From: Rallus limicola
Lineage: Eukaryota; Chordata; Aves; Gruiformes; Rallidae
Assembly: GCA_022605955.1 (NCBI GenBank)
Contig: JAKCOZ010000005.1
Location: 5,924,001 to 5,988,000 of the forward strand
Direction of reading: 5' to 3'
DNA length: 64,000 nt
Shown here piece after piece: positions 49,024 to 59,960 of this stretch. The stretch's first letter is position 1. Each line of letters starts with the position of its first letter. The notes under the pieces were generated by a model, which did no database searches, was not told where the DNA came from, and worked only from the letters and a program-made list of their open reading frames with translations. Both the position numbers and the translations under genes were made by a program.

Positions 49024-50242
49024 GTAAGTAAGGACAAATATTAGTGCTGAAGGTGTACTTACATTACACCTGAACACCTTATGGTGAGCTGCAGTTTGAG
49101 ACTTTCATGGAATAAACATACCCAGAGTACCTACAATCTGGTTTGAACACAGATTTCAAGATTTCCTTCCCTCTTGCAGTGGTTTGATTATTTCAATCCT
49201 ATATGATGCTCTAAGCAAGTATAGTATAGAGATGCTCTATCTTTATATAATGTGGGTCTAATGAACCCTGGGGCACATTGGCCTGTGGAAGAAAAATAGT
49301 TTGACAAGTTTATCTCAGATTTTGATGGACATTGGAGAAAAGATCTAGGAATTCATTGCAGAGATGAAACAAGCAGATACACCAAGCAAATAAAAACTGC
49401 CTCACATGCCACTGTTTGTGGTTGATGGAAACAATATTGGCTGTAGCTCCCTCACCTCACCTCCTTGGAAATGCGCTCAACAGAGTGGAGATGACTCTCG
49501 GCTATTTTCTCCACTATTCCTGGGCAATATGGGAAGGCGACGAGAGGTGCAGCAGTCATTACTCACCCCTGGATTTCACACCAGCACAGGCAGCCCATTG
49601 CCATTTATCATTTCTATATCATTCAGTCCCCCACGCTGTGTGTGGACCGGCAGCTCAGCCACCAGCTCCACCTGCAACCCAATATCTCCCCACCTGCGCT
49701 GGTGCTGTCAGGGACCAAACCTTTTCTTTTCCCTGCAGTTGTCATTGGGTGTTGTGGTAACAATGCGTCCTGCTCACACTGTCTGCAAAGCAGAGTTAGA
49801 ACCCCCAAAACCAGGCTGCTTGTATCACTGCAGGACACACAGTGGTGGTGTCTGGATGTGTGCACATGTGTTACTGCCCCTGCCTTGGGATCTGTTCCTG
49901 TGCAGAGGGCCTGGCAGGGCCTTTTGCCTGTCAGACCATTCAGTCCTGCCCAGAACTGATTGTGGGTGCCATAAACAAAGCACAGCTGGTTAAAGCCTGA
50001 AGTGTTGAGATGTACGAGGGAGCTTCATGTGATACATAACATTAAAAGTAGTAGTGGTACTTCTGGCGTTGCAGGGCAATGTAGGCATAGGCAAACCTCT
50101 TAGCCTTTGCTGCCCATAAGGAGAAAATACTGGATAAATGGAACACAGAATCTCTTGGTTGAAATAATATCAACAGATATGTCTTTATTGAAAAAAAACC
50201 AAACCCCACCTTATTCTCTGATGTACTTTTAATTGTACCTAG
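49024..50242 (+). other. MICAL2: MICAL2 intron
   Basis: 1.2 kb. Contains a 195-codon plus-strand open frame (49406-49993) without recognisable domain, in a segment richer in C than its surroundings. Also open in a second frame nearby, so probably composition-driven. Confidence 0.75.
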
Positions 50243-50316
50243 AGCCCAAGAACTAGAATTGGAGGACCACCAAAGCAGGTTGGAACAAAAGCTGAGAGAG
50301 AAAATGGCCATTGATG
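50243..50316 (+). CDS. MICAL2: MICAL2 bMERB domain exon 4
   Basis: 74 nt, acceptor ACCTAG ending 50242, donor GTAAGT at 50317. It completes ATA, giving IAQELELEDHQSRLEQKLRE followed by KMAID, phase 1 out. The helix LELEDHQSRLEQKLRE is a typical bMERB C-terminal helix segment. Confidence 0.95.
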
Positions 50317-51156
50317 GTAAGTCAAAGGGGAGAGTATGCTGCAGCCCACCCATACAAGTCCCTGCTTGCTCCAAAAATGACCAAAGTGCTCTCCTGCTTC
50401 CTCTTGTGCTCCCTGTGAGTGCTGCACAGCCAGGAAAAAAGCATTCACATGTGTAACTCCCCTAATTGTGCTGTGCAGACAGCAACACCCAGCTAACACA
50501 GGACGGTGGGCAGCAGTGGAAAGTATTAACTTCAATCACCTGAACATAAGAGAGGTTATCTGCTTTAATGCAAACTGCAGCATTACTGGTTACCACAGTA
50601 TTTTGGAACTGCTTTTAGGTTCTTGGGATTACAGTTTAGGCTTGGTGTTTCATTCAGTATTAGAAAAAAGAGCATGGGGAGGAGAAATGAAGGGAGAAGG
50701 GGAGGGGGAGTGTTACATAGCACTGTATATCCCCAAATAACCTCTTGTGTTCTAAATGCTTGGATTGTAAGGGATGGCAGTTTTCAATAAATTTTCTGAA
50801 ATTTTTTTTCAATTTTCTTATAGGTACTGCATTTCATAGTTGGTCTTTTTACCTTGTATAAATTAAATTTAACTCCAGCTTAAATGTTTTTATAAACAAA
50901 TAGTGCTTTTCTTATGCCTTCCAGTCTAAATTTTTCTAAAAGATTTACTTTAGAGACTATGAGCCTTAGTGGTCAACCTTAAATGTTGCAAATGCAGGAG
51001 AAATTTTACCTGAACCTTAACAAGAAAAATATGAACCGCTACTACTTCATTTGTCATCAACTATAAAAGCAATGCAAGCTGTACAGCAACATCTAAAATG
51101 CAAAGTGTAACAATATAGTGATCTGGATTTTAACTTCTTGTTTTGTGATCTTTTAG
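50317..51156 (+). other. MICAL2: MICAL2 intron
   Basis: 0.84 kb, AT-rich; nothing but ordinary intron and a T-rich acceptor tract seen. Confidence 0.85.
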
Positions 51157-51341
51157 ACAGCCTTAAATGTGAGACGGATCTGAATGAGGAGGATGAAATT
51201 TTTACTGAGATGATGAAAGTGATTGAAGAAAGGGACAAACTCGTGTCTACCTTAGAGGAGCAGAGAGTGAAAGAAAAAGCAGAAGACCAGCATTTTGAAA
51301 GCATCATCTTATCTAGAGGCTATCAGCTGAGCAGGATTTAA
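51157..51341 (+). CDS. MICAL2: MICAL2/MICALCL last coding exon (end of bMERB domain)
   Basis: 185 nt, acceptor CTTTTAG ending 51156, stop TAA at 51339-51341. The first two bases complete GAC; the exon encodes DSLKCETDLNEEDEIFTEMM, VIEERDKLVSTLEEQRVKEK and ends ILSRGYQLSRI. This is the last bMERB helix, with the conserved E-x-x-I-(x)4-M-(x)2-VIE-x-RD-x-LV-x-x-LEE-x-R pattern. A short Ser/Arg tail follows. The summed lengths of all 13 segments from 1642 are divisible by three (930 residues) when the 32677 start of the giant exon is used. Confidence 0.96.
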
Positions 51342-54300
51342 GCAGCCACATGCAAATAAACAGGGTTTCAGCAGTATTTGTAATCATGGAGATACAGCCT
51401 CTTGAAAAAAATGCAGGAATTCAAATTTCAGATCAACTTATTTGGAAAACATGTCATTTTGTTATCAAAAGCTCTTAAGCTGTTCCTTTCTTCGTACTGG
51501 AGTGAGTCATTTCACCATTGGCTTAAAGGATCACTGGAATACAGAATAGGACTGAATTTACCTGTCTGATTGGCATCAGGGTCTGTGAAAGGGAAATCAG
51601 AGCTCTGTTGTTTTCCTGAAATTTTATTTTAATGCTGAGAATAGAGTTCCTGAGAAACATGATGACCTCACTTGGTATTTTTGAGATGGCATTATTTTCC
51701 ATCTGTTTGTCTGAATCTGTATCTGCTTTTGTTAATATTTTGGCACAGCCAACTCACAGTGAACTATTAAAAGGTCAGAAAGCAAGCATCTCATAAAAAT
51801 AAGGTTAGTTTTTATTTCTGGTGGAGGAAGGGTTGTTTGACTAATAACTATGTGTAAGCACTCATTAAAACTACTGTAAATGCAATGTCAGAAATTAATT
51901 TTCCAGGTATTTTTAAGTTTTAGTGCACTGTGTATTTTTGAACAAGGAGTTAAAGCAATATTAAATCCCTACATTTTGTAAAATGATAAGTGGTTATCAA
52001 GGGATGACTACCCTTTAAGACTGTTACATGCTCAAAAAAAGCTTTTGTATGTCACAGATTAAGGTCTTCTCTAAAATATGCAAAATTATAATTTAAAAAT
52101 GGTAATCCAGACTACCTGCTTTACAATTGCTGGATACGATACATCAGAAATAGCATCAGAGGGTGTGATGAGTGGTGCAGCAGTTCAAGATTTCCCTGAG
52201 AATAATTTCTCAAAAAGGTTGCAAAAAACGTTGAGTTTTCTATCAAATGTTGACATTAAAAATGTCGTGGATGTATTTAAACTACAATTATCTTGCTGCT
52301 CAGGAATATATATGCGTACTTTTTGCTTAAAGAGCTATCTATCTTTTTAGTAGGTGCATTTCCAGATATTGGCAAAGCAGCCGTGCAGTATTTCTCCTTA
52401 GTATTCAGCGTGATTTAAGTACTTTCTTAAATCTGAGCTAAATCAGCCATTTAAGATTGGTGGTATTCCCAGCTATATATCAAATTAAAAAAAAAAGGCA
52501 AGGAGAACCTGAGAGGCTGTTTCTCACTTTTGTTTTACCTCATGCTCTGAAAAGATTTGATGTTCTTGTTATTTCATGGATGGTGCTAATTTGCAGCCAG
52601 TTGCCTATGGTACAGCCAAAGCTAGAAGCATTCCTGTTACAAAAGCTTGAACCTATACCACCTCTGGGTAAGTACCTGTAGGGTAACAGATACACTGGAT
52701 CCTGTCACAATAATTTATAAATGATATTGAGCTTTTGCTCAATTGTAAGAAAATTAAAATACCCTTTCTAAAGATAAAAGCAAAATTTTACTGTCGACTG
52801 CAGAAAAATAATATACCTGTATTGCTGCAAGGAATATACCACTGTTCTGCAATATTTATGTATTTATATTTATTTATTAGACTGTTTAAAGATGATAAGA
52901 GTGTCTGGTTACATTTGACAGTTTGGATGCTGTCTCTCACTTTGATACTGTTTATTACTAACAGCTATGTGTAAGTAAAGCTGTGCATAGTAGAGTAGAT
53001 AGCTTGATTGATATGGTAAATAACTAGCAATAAAATATGAATTAAAACTTTAAAACAACATTCTCAGTTACCATATCTTGACAGTTTACCCTTAAAACAG
53101 CAACAGGGCTCTAACGATACCATTTCTTTCATCAAAGTGGAAATACATAGCAGAATCCTAGAATGTGTTCCAAAATTACCATCAGGCTTTTTTCCTTGTT
53201 ATTCATAGGCTAAGCATGCCTTATCTTCAGATTATGGTTTTATTGAGAATGGATTGCAGTGATTGATTTTTAAACTAGCTCTGTTACTTAGGATTGGCAC
53301 GAAGTAGGAACAGGTAGAGCAGCATTAAATATTTTAATTTTCTCTGTTGAGATCTGCTGGTATTTCCAGTTTTGGTGAGGAAATTTTTGGATTTTGTCAC
53401 TGTTTACTGAAGCCTTATGTAATCCCATAGACAGAGACTGTCCAGAACATCTATCACAGTTTTCTGCAGAATACTGAGTCATAGCACTTTAAAGGTATTT
53501 TTAAAAAGTTCTAAAGCAAACTTCTTTGTTTCAGCAGAAACCTCCAGTTATATCAGTCAAATATTGGTGTTTTTTTGACCTCACTTTTTCAATTTAAAAA
53601 GTCCACCCTCCCTTGTGTTGCTGCAGAACAAAGAGGAAAGAGGAAGCGCAACCTCAGAGAAACATGATGACCCTAGTCCTGAGGAGATTGCTCTCCTCTT
53701 CCAAAGTCCAGCCTGCTTGCTCAGGGGAGGTGCACACACATTTGGTGTTGGTCCAGGTTGCTCTGAATTGTTTATAAGCCCTGTGATTTCAGTTATACAC
53801 CAGATGCCTGTTTGGCTATAAAACTGTATGCGAAAGGGTGCTTTACTTTTAGCTCTAAAGATTTGAGTTGTGGAGAGTTTTAGAGACAACAGAAGCTGAG
53901 GGTCATCAGCATTTTAAAGGCCTGAAAAAAATATTCTTTGCTAAAAAGATATTTTTCTAGATGCCATGCGGTCATAACATATGCTCTACCCAAAACTGTG
54001 TGTCCGCTCTTGCGTGGAAAAACCTGTCAGGCTACTAATATCAGGGAGGGTAACAAGTACCTCACAAGATTTGATCAAAAAATGAACTGTGCAAGTGATT
54101 TAGAAAAATAATAGACTCCTAAGCCATTTAATGCCAGGTCTTCATATATCATGAGAGTAGATGAGGGGAGAAAAAAGAGAAACTACATGCACTGTTCACA
54201 GGTCAATTTAATATGGTTGGCTTGTTTTGGAAATGTATTTCAGCATTGGTTTGGTTATGAGTCATGTTGCTGCTCAATCTTTTCTGTGAATTGACTCACT

Positions 54301-54430
54301 AACTTAAGTAGATTTGTTCATTTTTAAGTCCTTGGCACTGTCATTGTTGGGTTTAATATGCTGTGCTGGAATGTATTGACTATGTCTAAATGGACTAGAT
54401 GTAAGCAATTTTCTATTTGAAACAAATAAA
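51342..54430 (+). other. MICAL2: 3' UTR and downstream flank of MICAL2 long transcript
   Basis: AT-rich, no coding potential. AATAAA occurs at 51355-51360 (probably too close to the stop to be the only one), 53029-53034 and 54425-54430. The true end of the mRNA cannot be fixed without transcript data. Confidence 0.5.
53029..53034 (+). promoter_or_regulatory. Poly(A) signal candidate, long MICAL2 isoform
   Basis: AATAAA about 1.7 kb after the stop codon; alternatives at 51355-51360 and 54425-54430. Confidence 0.35.
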
Positions 54431-57400
54431 AATGTATCTCACTCTGAACTCCCTGAATATTTTCCATAGTAATTTTCCACTGCTATCTATAATGTAATAA
54501 TATGTGTCTAGGAAGGATGCATAGGTAAGAAATTATACCAGTTTTGTAATTCATAGACGGGTAACAAAATCACACCATCTTGCAGTTCCCAACTCATTCT
54601 ATAGTTTAGGAATAATGACACCCTGAATTTAGCATTTGACTCTACCACAAGAGGTTGCAAATTGCATGAGATCAACAACTTTTTCACATTCTTACATAGG
54701 AATTCATGTGCTGATTTCCTTTGGCATGACATACAAATTATAACATCTCCTTGAAGATTTGAAAGAGAAGTGTCACTGTGTGGATTGCTAATTTTCAAGT
54801 TCTAGTAACTTTACCTCTATCAGGTCATCTCATTTTGTTGTTTTACCCGTGTGAGAGCCTCACAGAGTAAGACTACCTGCTGCTTGAGATGAGAGAAGTG
54901 GATAATCAAAATTTAGGCTTACGATAGTGCCTGCACCATTGTCCCCTGCTCATTGACTCTGAACTGATTGATAATTCTCTCCTCCTCAGAGGGCACACGG
55001 ACAGCTGCTTCTCTTCAGAGGTCAAGGTAGGTAATTTTGGACATATCTTAGATTTTTCTTCTACTGTTATGTTCTTTCCCTTCCATCTTGTGTGCCTCCA
55101 AGGCAGGTGGGCATGGCGGGGAATCCTCCAATAACACCACACAGTTTTCTTCTTGGGAATTGCACAGGAATTACCTACTTGCTGAGTTTACTGAGTTACT
55201 AGGTCAAACTTGGGGGACTTGGCTGGCCCAGGAGCCAGGATGTGGGAGAAATCCCAAGATAGGAATTTACTGAGGCACACCTCCTTCATTTCACAGCACA
55301 CACACATGTACACCCTGCCCTCCCTTCAGAAGATTATAGGTCTAAAGACACACAATTGGACAAGAAGTTCAAGAAAAGGATTTTATAAGCCATTATTTGA
55401 CTCAAGTTCAATCCATTTGCCCAGAAGGTAAAGGAATGCCTCAGTGATTTTTAGAGTATTTGGCAGGTTTCTCTGGGCACAGGCAACAGACTTTGAGGCC
55501 TTGTGCTTTGAAACCTCTGCATGTTAGCTCAATGCGTAACTGATTTCAACTAAAAATCACTGTAGTAGTCTCCTTCCAGAAAGAAACACTGTTTTCTTTC
55601 TTGCTTGAATAAGTAACAGGATGAGGCTTAGCAGATTGGAGTCTTTTAAGACTTTGCTGCTGTTAAGATTTAGAGCAGTCTCTGCTTGGTGTTGAATGGA
55701 CACATTTGTATTGTGCACAACTGTCAGGTCAGTAGAAGGCTTGAACGCAAGTACATAAAAAAATAGAGAGGGTAGTCTTTGGTCTAGTTCTGTTCTTCCT
55801 GAAGTCAGCGAAGCATGTTACTATAGGCAATTACAGCAGTAGCACTAGGTGGATGGAGTATTTTTGAAAATTCCTTTTCCACTCTTTAAATGACCAAATG
55901 GTCAAAAGGCTAGAGCAGAGGTACACCATTAGAGGAAAACTCAAAGAATGAATAACACATTGCACAGCCTTAACCAGCCTGGCTGCTGCAGTGCTCTTTC
56001 TTACTAGCCTAGTCCCTGGTATTTCCTATGCTGCCTCTTCCACCTCATTTGGGAAGCAAGACTCTGTGATCATTCTGAGTCCTACACTAAAAGAAATTTA
56101 AAAAAAGAGTTGTGCATGATGCACAGGTGAATAATAATTATTTGAAGTACATGGATTTAGCCTTCTTTTATTGCCTGGTAAAAGTATGTATGTTCTTAGG
56201 ATACAATTAATTCGAGCTACTGGTTGGCTAATCTGTGAGAACAAGAATCTGACAGGGAGCAAGGTGAGAACTCTCATGGTCTGCTCCAGGTTTCTATATG
56301 TCAACTTGAATGGCAGCCTGCTGACTACTGTGTCCTGTGCATGGGATCATGGAGCATGATTGTGAAAATATTCAATTATCCAATATAAAGCAGAGTAAAA
56401 ACACAGCCAAACAAAAATCTCCAGTGAATTTATGTGCAGCTTTTCTTTGTGGTTAAAATATTGTATAAATAAAAGCCAGGCATTTAAAAGCAACATTCCT
56501 ATATCTGCTGTAACTTAGACCTTGTGCCTACCTATAAGGCCTTTTATGCAGAATGCAGTATTAATTTAAGGGCATATGTCCAGATATATTCCCAGATCAA
56601 AATAAAAAAAAAAAGAAGTAGCCTATATTTTAAGATGGGAGGAAAGAAAATGTTGTAATTACCCTCAAAGAGAAACATCATTAAGTGGGAAAGCCCTGCA
56701 ATAATGTTAGACCCAAAGAACTGCAAATGAATTCTGAAACTCATAAACCCCCCAGTAAACTTAAGTCTGGTCCTTTAGCATTATTATTTAAAACAGAGTA
56801 TTTGTGTTTCCAGATCTGATAAAGTTGATTTTAAACACATTGTTTCATTTAAACTGTAGTTTCTCCTTGTGATGTGAAACATCCATAGTTTATGAGACTA
56901 TTAAGCAATACTATATTTGCCATTAATTTACATACACTGAGTGTAGTGAAATAAGAAAGAAAGATGCTAGGTCTTTTCAGCTATTTTGTGAGAGACTTGG
57001 AAAACACATGTTGGATTCTGACTTTTCCACACTGCACAACCCAGCACCCATTACCATTTGTGAGGTATCTGGCTTGTTTTTTCTGTCTTTAACACAAAAC
57101 ATCATGGTACAAAGGCAAGCACTTATGTTTGCCAAAATACTGTCTCTTCTGCTGTGCCCACAAAACCCTATACTGACATCTATGTGTAATCATTTGGGTG
57201 CAAAGGGAGATTTAATTGGGTCATTGGTCTGTTTGTAAATGCCACAGATTCACATGCATATAAAAACAGCTTGATGTGTTTGTTTCTTTCTTTTGAATTA
57301 GTCTTTTATTATGTTCTTAGAATTGTTCAGAACTATTCATATCCTAATCCATACAGTGAGCAAGTAGCACTTGTGTAAAATGAGAGTAATGTGTGAAATT

Positions 57401-58199
57401 CAGACTATTCTGCAGACAACAGCCCCAAGACACAATCAGTAGGATGAGCCAGAGAGCAAATGTAAAGAAGCAAGAGCTTATGCTAACAGCTTGGGCTCAT
57501 TCCTACTTTTAACTGATGGTAGTTTGGATGAATGAAGTTTTTCTCCGGGGCATATACTAACTGCATGCAACAAATACACATTGATGTCTACCCCTCATCA
57601 ACTAACCAATGTTAGTGGCTTGTAAAAACACAACAATTATTAGCCGATTTAGAAATATCCTCATGGTAATTTCATTTCACTTATGCTTAATGGATAGCTA
57701 GATATTTGCATGAAGTGTGTGTGGCTTTTTGCCTGAATTGTTAATCGAGTGATTAAGTGGTAAGTGAAAGTAGTGCATCCAGATGACATTAATGCTGTTC
57801 CAGTCCTGGGTGCCTCCTGAACCCCAGTCACAGCAAATTATCGGTTTTAAAGATACTTCTCTCTTAGGCTACTCATCTACAAATCAAAGCAGGGCTGGTA
57901 TAGGAAATCTATAATGCTAAGCCACCTTTCTTTCCCACTAGCTTTTATTCTGGTCCAACTACAATGGTTGGGGTTTTTTTGTAGAAGTGAATATGATGAT
58001 GATGCCTCTGACCACAGATGCAGCTGAAACCTATGGGCAGAAGAGCTACCATGCAAAATGTGCTTAATACTGAAGTGTACGCAGTAAGCTTGAACTTTAA
58101 CTTGCATAAAACTACTTGGTAATGCTTTATTACTTCATTAGTTCTTCTCTACCGGTGTTTGCCACAAGGTGTAGAAACACCTGTGTACCCAGCCCCATC
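54431..58199. other. Intergenic region between MICAL2 and PARVA
   Basis: AT-rich single-copy-looking DNA with no recognised exon, RNA gene or repeat family. A possible distal PARVA regulatory block (57590-57860) is listed separately. Confidence 0.6.
57590..57860. promoter_or_regulatory. Candidate upstream PARVA enhancer with NKX2-type site
   Basis: Contains GTTAATCGAGTGATTAAGTG with TTAAGTGG (57753-57760), the NKX2 consensus, followed by TAAGTG, about 1.4 kb upstream of the PARVA start codon. The sequence looks unique and lacks repeat signatures. Function is inferred. Confidence 0.25.
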
Positions 58200-58444
58200 C
58201 TTCTAGGGCCTTCACTTAAGAACAGCCAGTTCTCCAGCTAGGAGAGGAGTATGACCTTCACATCTCCCTGGGGCTGCAGCACTCCTTGAGGTCCAGCCTG
58301 GCTCCTGCTGCTGGGCTTTCTGTTTCCCAGGGCTGTGTGAAACACCCTTTTCCTGAGCCTGAGCAACCAGATCTTGCAGGCACGTACGTAAAATGAAGAC
58401 CCTTGGCCAATGGCTGAAACCCCTGAGGGGACCAGGTAGGGACA

Positions 58445-58953
58445 GCCATTGGGCTGAGGAGAGGAGGCCATTGGGTGGCCATTGAGGAGGGTGCTGTTGA
58501 GCCTTGGGGGGGGGAGGGGGAAGGCAGGCACTTGGTGGCTTTTGGGCTGAGGGAGCTGGAGGATGACCGTTAGGCTGAGTAGGAGTCATTGAGCTATGGG
58601 GGGCTGTTGGGTGACCACTGGGCAGAATAGTGGGGGCCCTCGCAGCAGTTGGGCTACCGCTGAGCTGGGGGTGGGCCGTTGGGCTGAGTAGCGGGGGCTG
58701 TTGAGTGTCCGTTGGAGGAAGCCATTGGGCTGAAGAGGGGGCCGTTGAGCTGAGGGGAGGGCGTTGTGTGGCTATCGGGCTGAGGAGGCGGCCCCTGGGC
58801 AGCTGCTGGGCTGAGGCGGGAACCTCTGAACGGGGTGGGGGGGGGGGTCAGTGGGTGACTGTTGGGCTGAGTAGCGGGGGGCGTTGAGCAGCCGTTGGGC
58901 TGAGAAGGGGGCGCCGTTGTTTGGCTAAGGGGGCGCTGGGCTGAGGAGGGAGC
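58445..58953 (+). repeat. G-rich degenerate minisatellite in PARVA promoter
   Basis: About 0.5 kb built from variants of GTTGGGCTGAGTAGCGGGGG and CCGTTGAGC. TTGGGCTGAG is exact at 58449, 58542, 58679, 58862 and 58895; near copies lie at 58725, 58774, 58805 and 58935. Repeat spacing is irregular, so it is an old, diverged array. Long G-runs (58506-58520, about 58834-58848) on the plus strand suggest quadruplex potential. It lies 210-720 nt upstream of the PARVA start codon. Confidence 0.85.
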
Positions 58954-59960
58954 CGTGCGAAAGAAGCGGGCCCTCCCCGGCAGGCGCTGAGCGGGAGGGA
59001 GGGGTGGCGGGAGGGAGGGAAGGAGCGGGAGAGCCGGCAGAGCAAAGCAGGAGCTGCCTCAAATGCTTGAAATAATTCCGCTTCCGTTCAGAGCTGGGAG
59101 CAGCCTCCGACGGCATCGGGGCCTCGGACCCGTCTCCTCCATCCCCGAACGCCGGCTGGGCCATCATGGCAACCTCCCCCCAGAAGTCTCCCTCTTCCCC
59201 CAAGTCCCCAACCCCTAAATCTCCCCCGTCCAGAAAGAAAGATGACTCCTTCCTGGGCAAGCTCGGCGGCACGCTGGCGAGGAGGAAAAAAGCCAAAGAA
59301 GGTAAAAAATCACAGGTTTGCACGTTTCCTGGGAGTTACCTTAAACTTGAGGGGGGAGGGGGGAAGAGGAGGAGACAGAGAGGAAACAGGCTCTGGGGAG
59401 CGGGAGGAAGGGGCTGACTGGGGAAGGACGTGCGGGGTGGGGTGGGCAGGCAAGCAGTGAGGGAGGAGCGCGTCGCCTTGTTCCCGCGGCTTTGGCGGGA
59501 TCGGGTGGGGGCCGCGTTGCCTCTCCCCGATACCTCTTCCCGGTGCCAACCCGTCACGGCGGGGGAACGCGGAAACACCCCACCCACCCTGTCTGCCGCC
59601 GTTATCGGCCTCCGCGCCGGGGCGGGCTGCGCGTTGCAGCCGAGGCGGGCCCACCGCACCGCAGGCTGGGCGGTGTAGCGGGGGGCGGGGGGGGACCGCG
59701 GAGGTCGGGCCGGCTGAGCGGTGTCCTCCCCCCGTGTGGGTGGCAGCGCTGAGCTCGTGGCGCTGGACGGGGCAGGGCGGACTGGGGTGCCTGGTTTGGG
59801 GAAGGACAGTTTATCTGCTGTAGATAGAGCACTCTGGCGGGCGAGGCCCGCGGCGGCCTGCGGCTCTCCAGGCCCGGGGGCCCGCTCGCTTTCCAGCTCC
59901 GCGCAGCTGGGGAAGGCTCGGGGCTTGTCCAGGTTACGGGAGCCGCATGCATCGGCCGCG
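58900..59960 (+). promoter_or_regulatory. PARVA: PARVA CpG island promoter
   Basis: Dense CpG and GC-rich sequence spans PARVA exon 1 and the start of intron 1. No TATA box is obvious. Two TTCCG words (59076-59080 and 59082-59086, the second within CTTCCG, an ETS-type core) lie 80-90 nt before the ATG. Broad TATA-less initiation is the expected mode for such promoters. The exact transcription start is unknown. Confidence 0.7.
59166..59301 (+). CDS. PARVA: PARVA (alpha-parvin) coding exon 1
   Basis: Alpha-parvin (actopaxin) links integrin-linked kinase and paxillin to F-actin in focal adhesions, as part of the ILK-PINCH-parvin complex. The exon starts at ATG 59166 in good Kozak context (GCCATCATGG) and encodes MATSPQKSPSSPKSPTPKSP then PSRKKDDSFLGKLGGTLARR and KKAKE before a donor GT at 59302. 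This matches the N-terminus of vertebrate alpha-parvin as I know it. One base (G) remains, which would complete the Val codon of the next exon. The segment is disordered with repeated SP/TP sites; Ser4 and Ser8 are known phosphorylation sites in the mammalian protein. The two CH domains are encoded downstream, outside the window. Confidence 0.96.

Larger units (their letters stand above)
1..51360 (+). other. MICAL2: MICAL2 gene, 3' part, including MICALCL-type exons
   Basis: Gene-level span; the 5' part (monooxygenase and calponin-homology domains) lies upstream of the window. MICAL2 oxidises methionines of actin and promotes filament disassembly; its nuclear form is known to act through MRTF/SRF. 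Seen here are the LIM domain (1642-2960), an alternative terminal exon (3300-3686), three linker exons (21506-26484), a giant low-complexity exon (32652-34011), an acidic Ser-rich exon and a five-exon bMERB domain ending at 51341. In mammals the part from 32.6 kb on was annotated separately as MICALCL (Ebitein-1, an ERK2-binding testis protein). Here all splice phases chain through except one junction (26484 to 32652), which fits if the acceptor after 32676 is used. That supports one gene with alternative ends, although an independent MICALCL promoter is not excluded. Confidence 0.85.

Noticed and set aside
59602..59952. 116-codon minus-strand open frame in PARVA intron 1 CpG island
   Set aside because: Composition artefact of GC-rich DNA; proline/arginine-rich translation without domain, and overlapping open frames in every direction.
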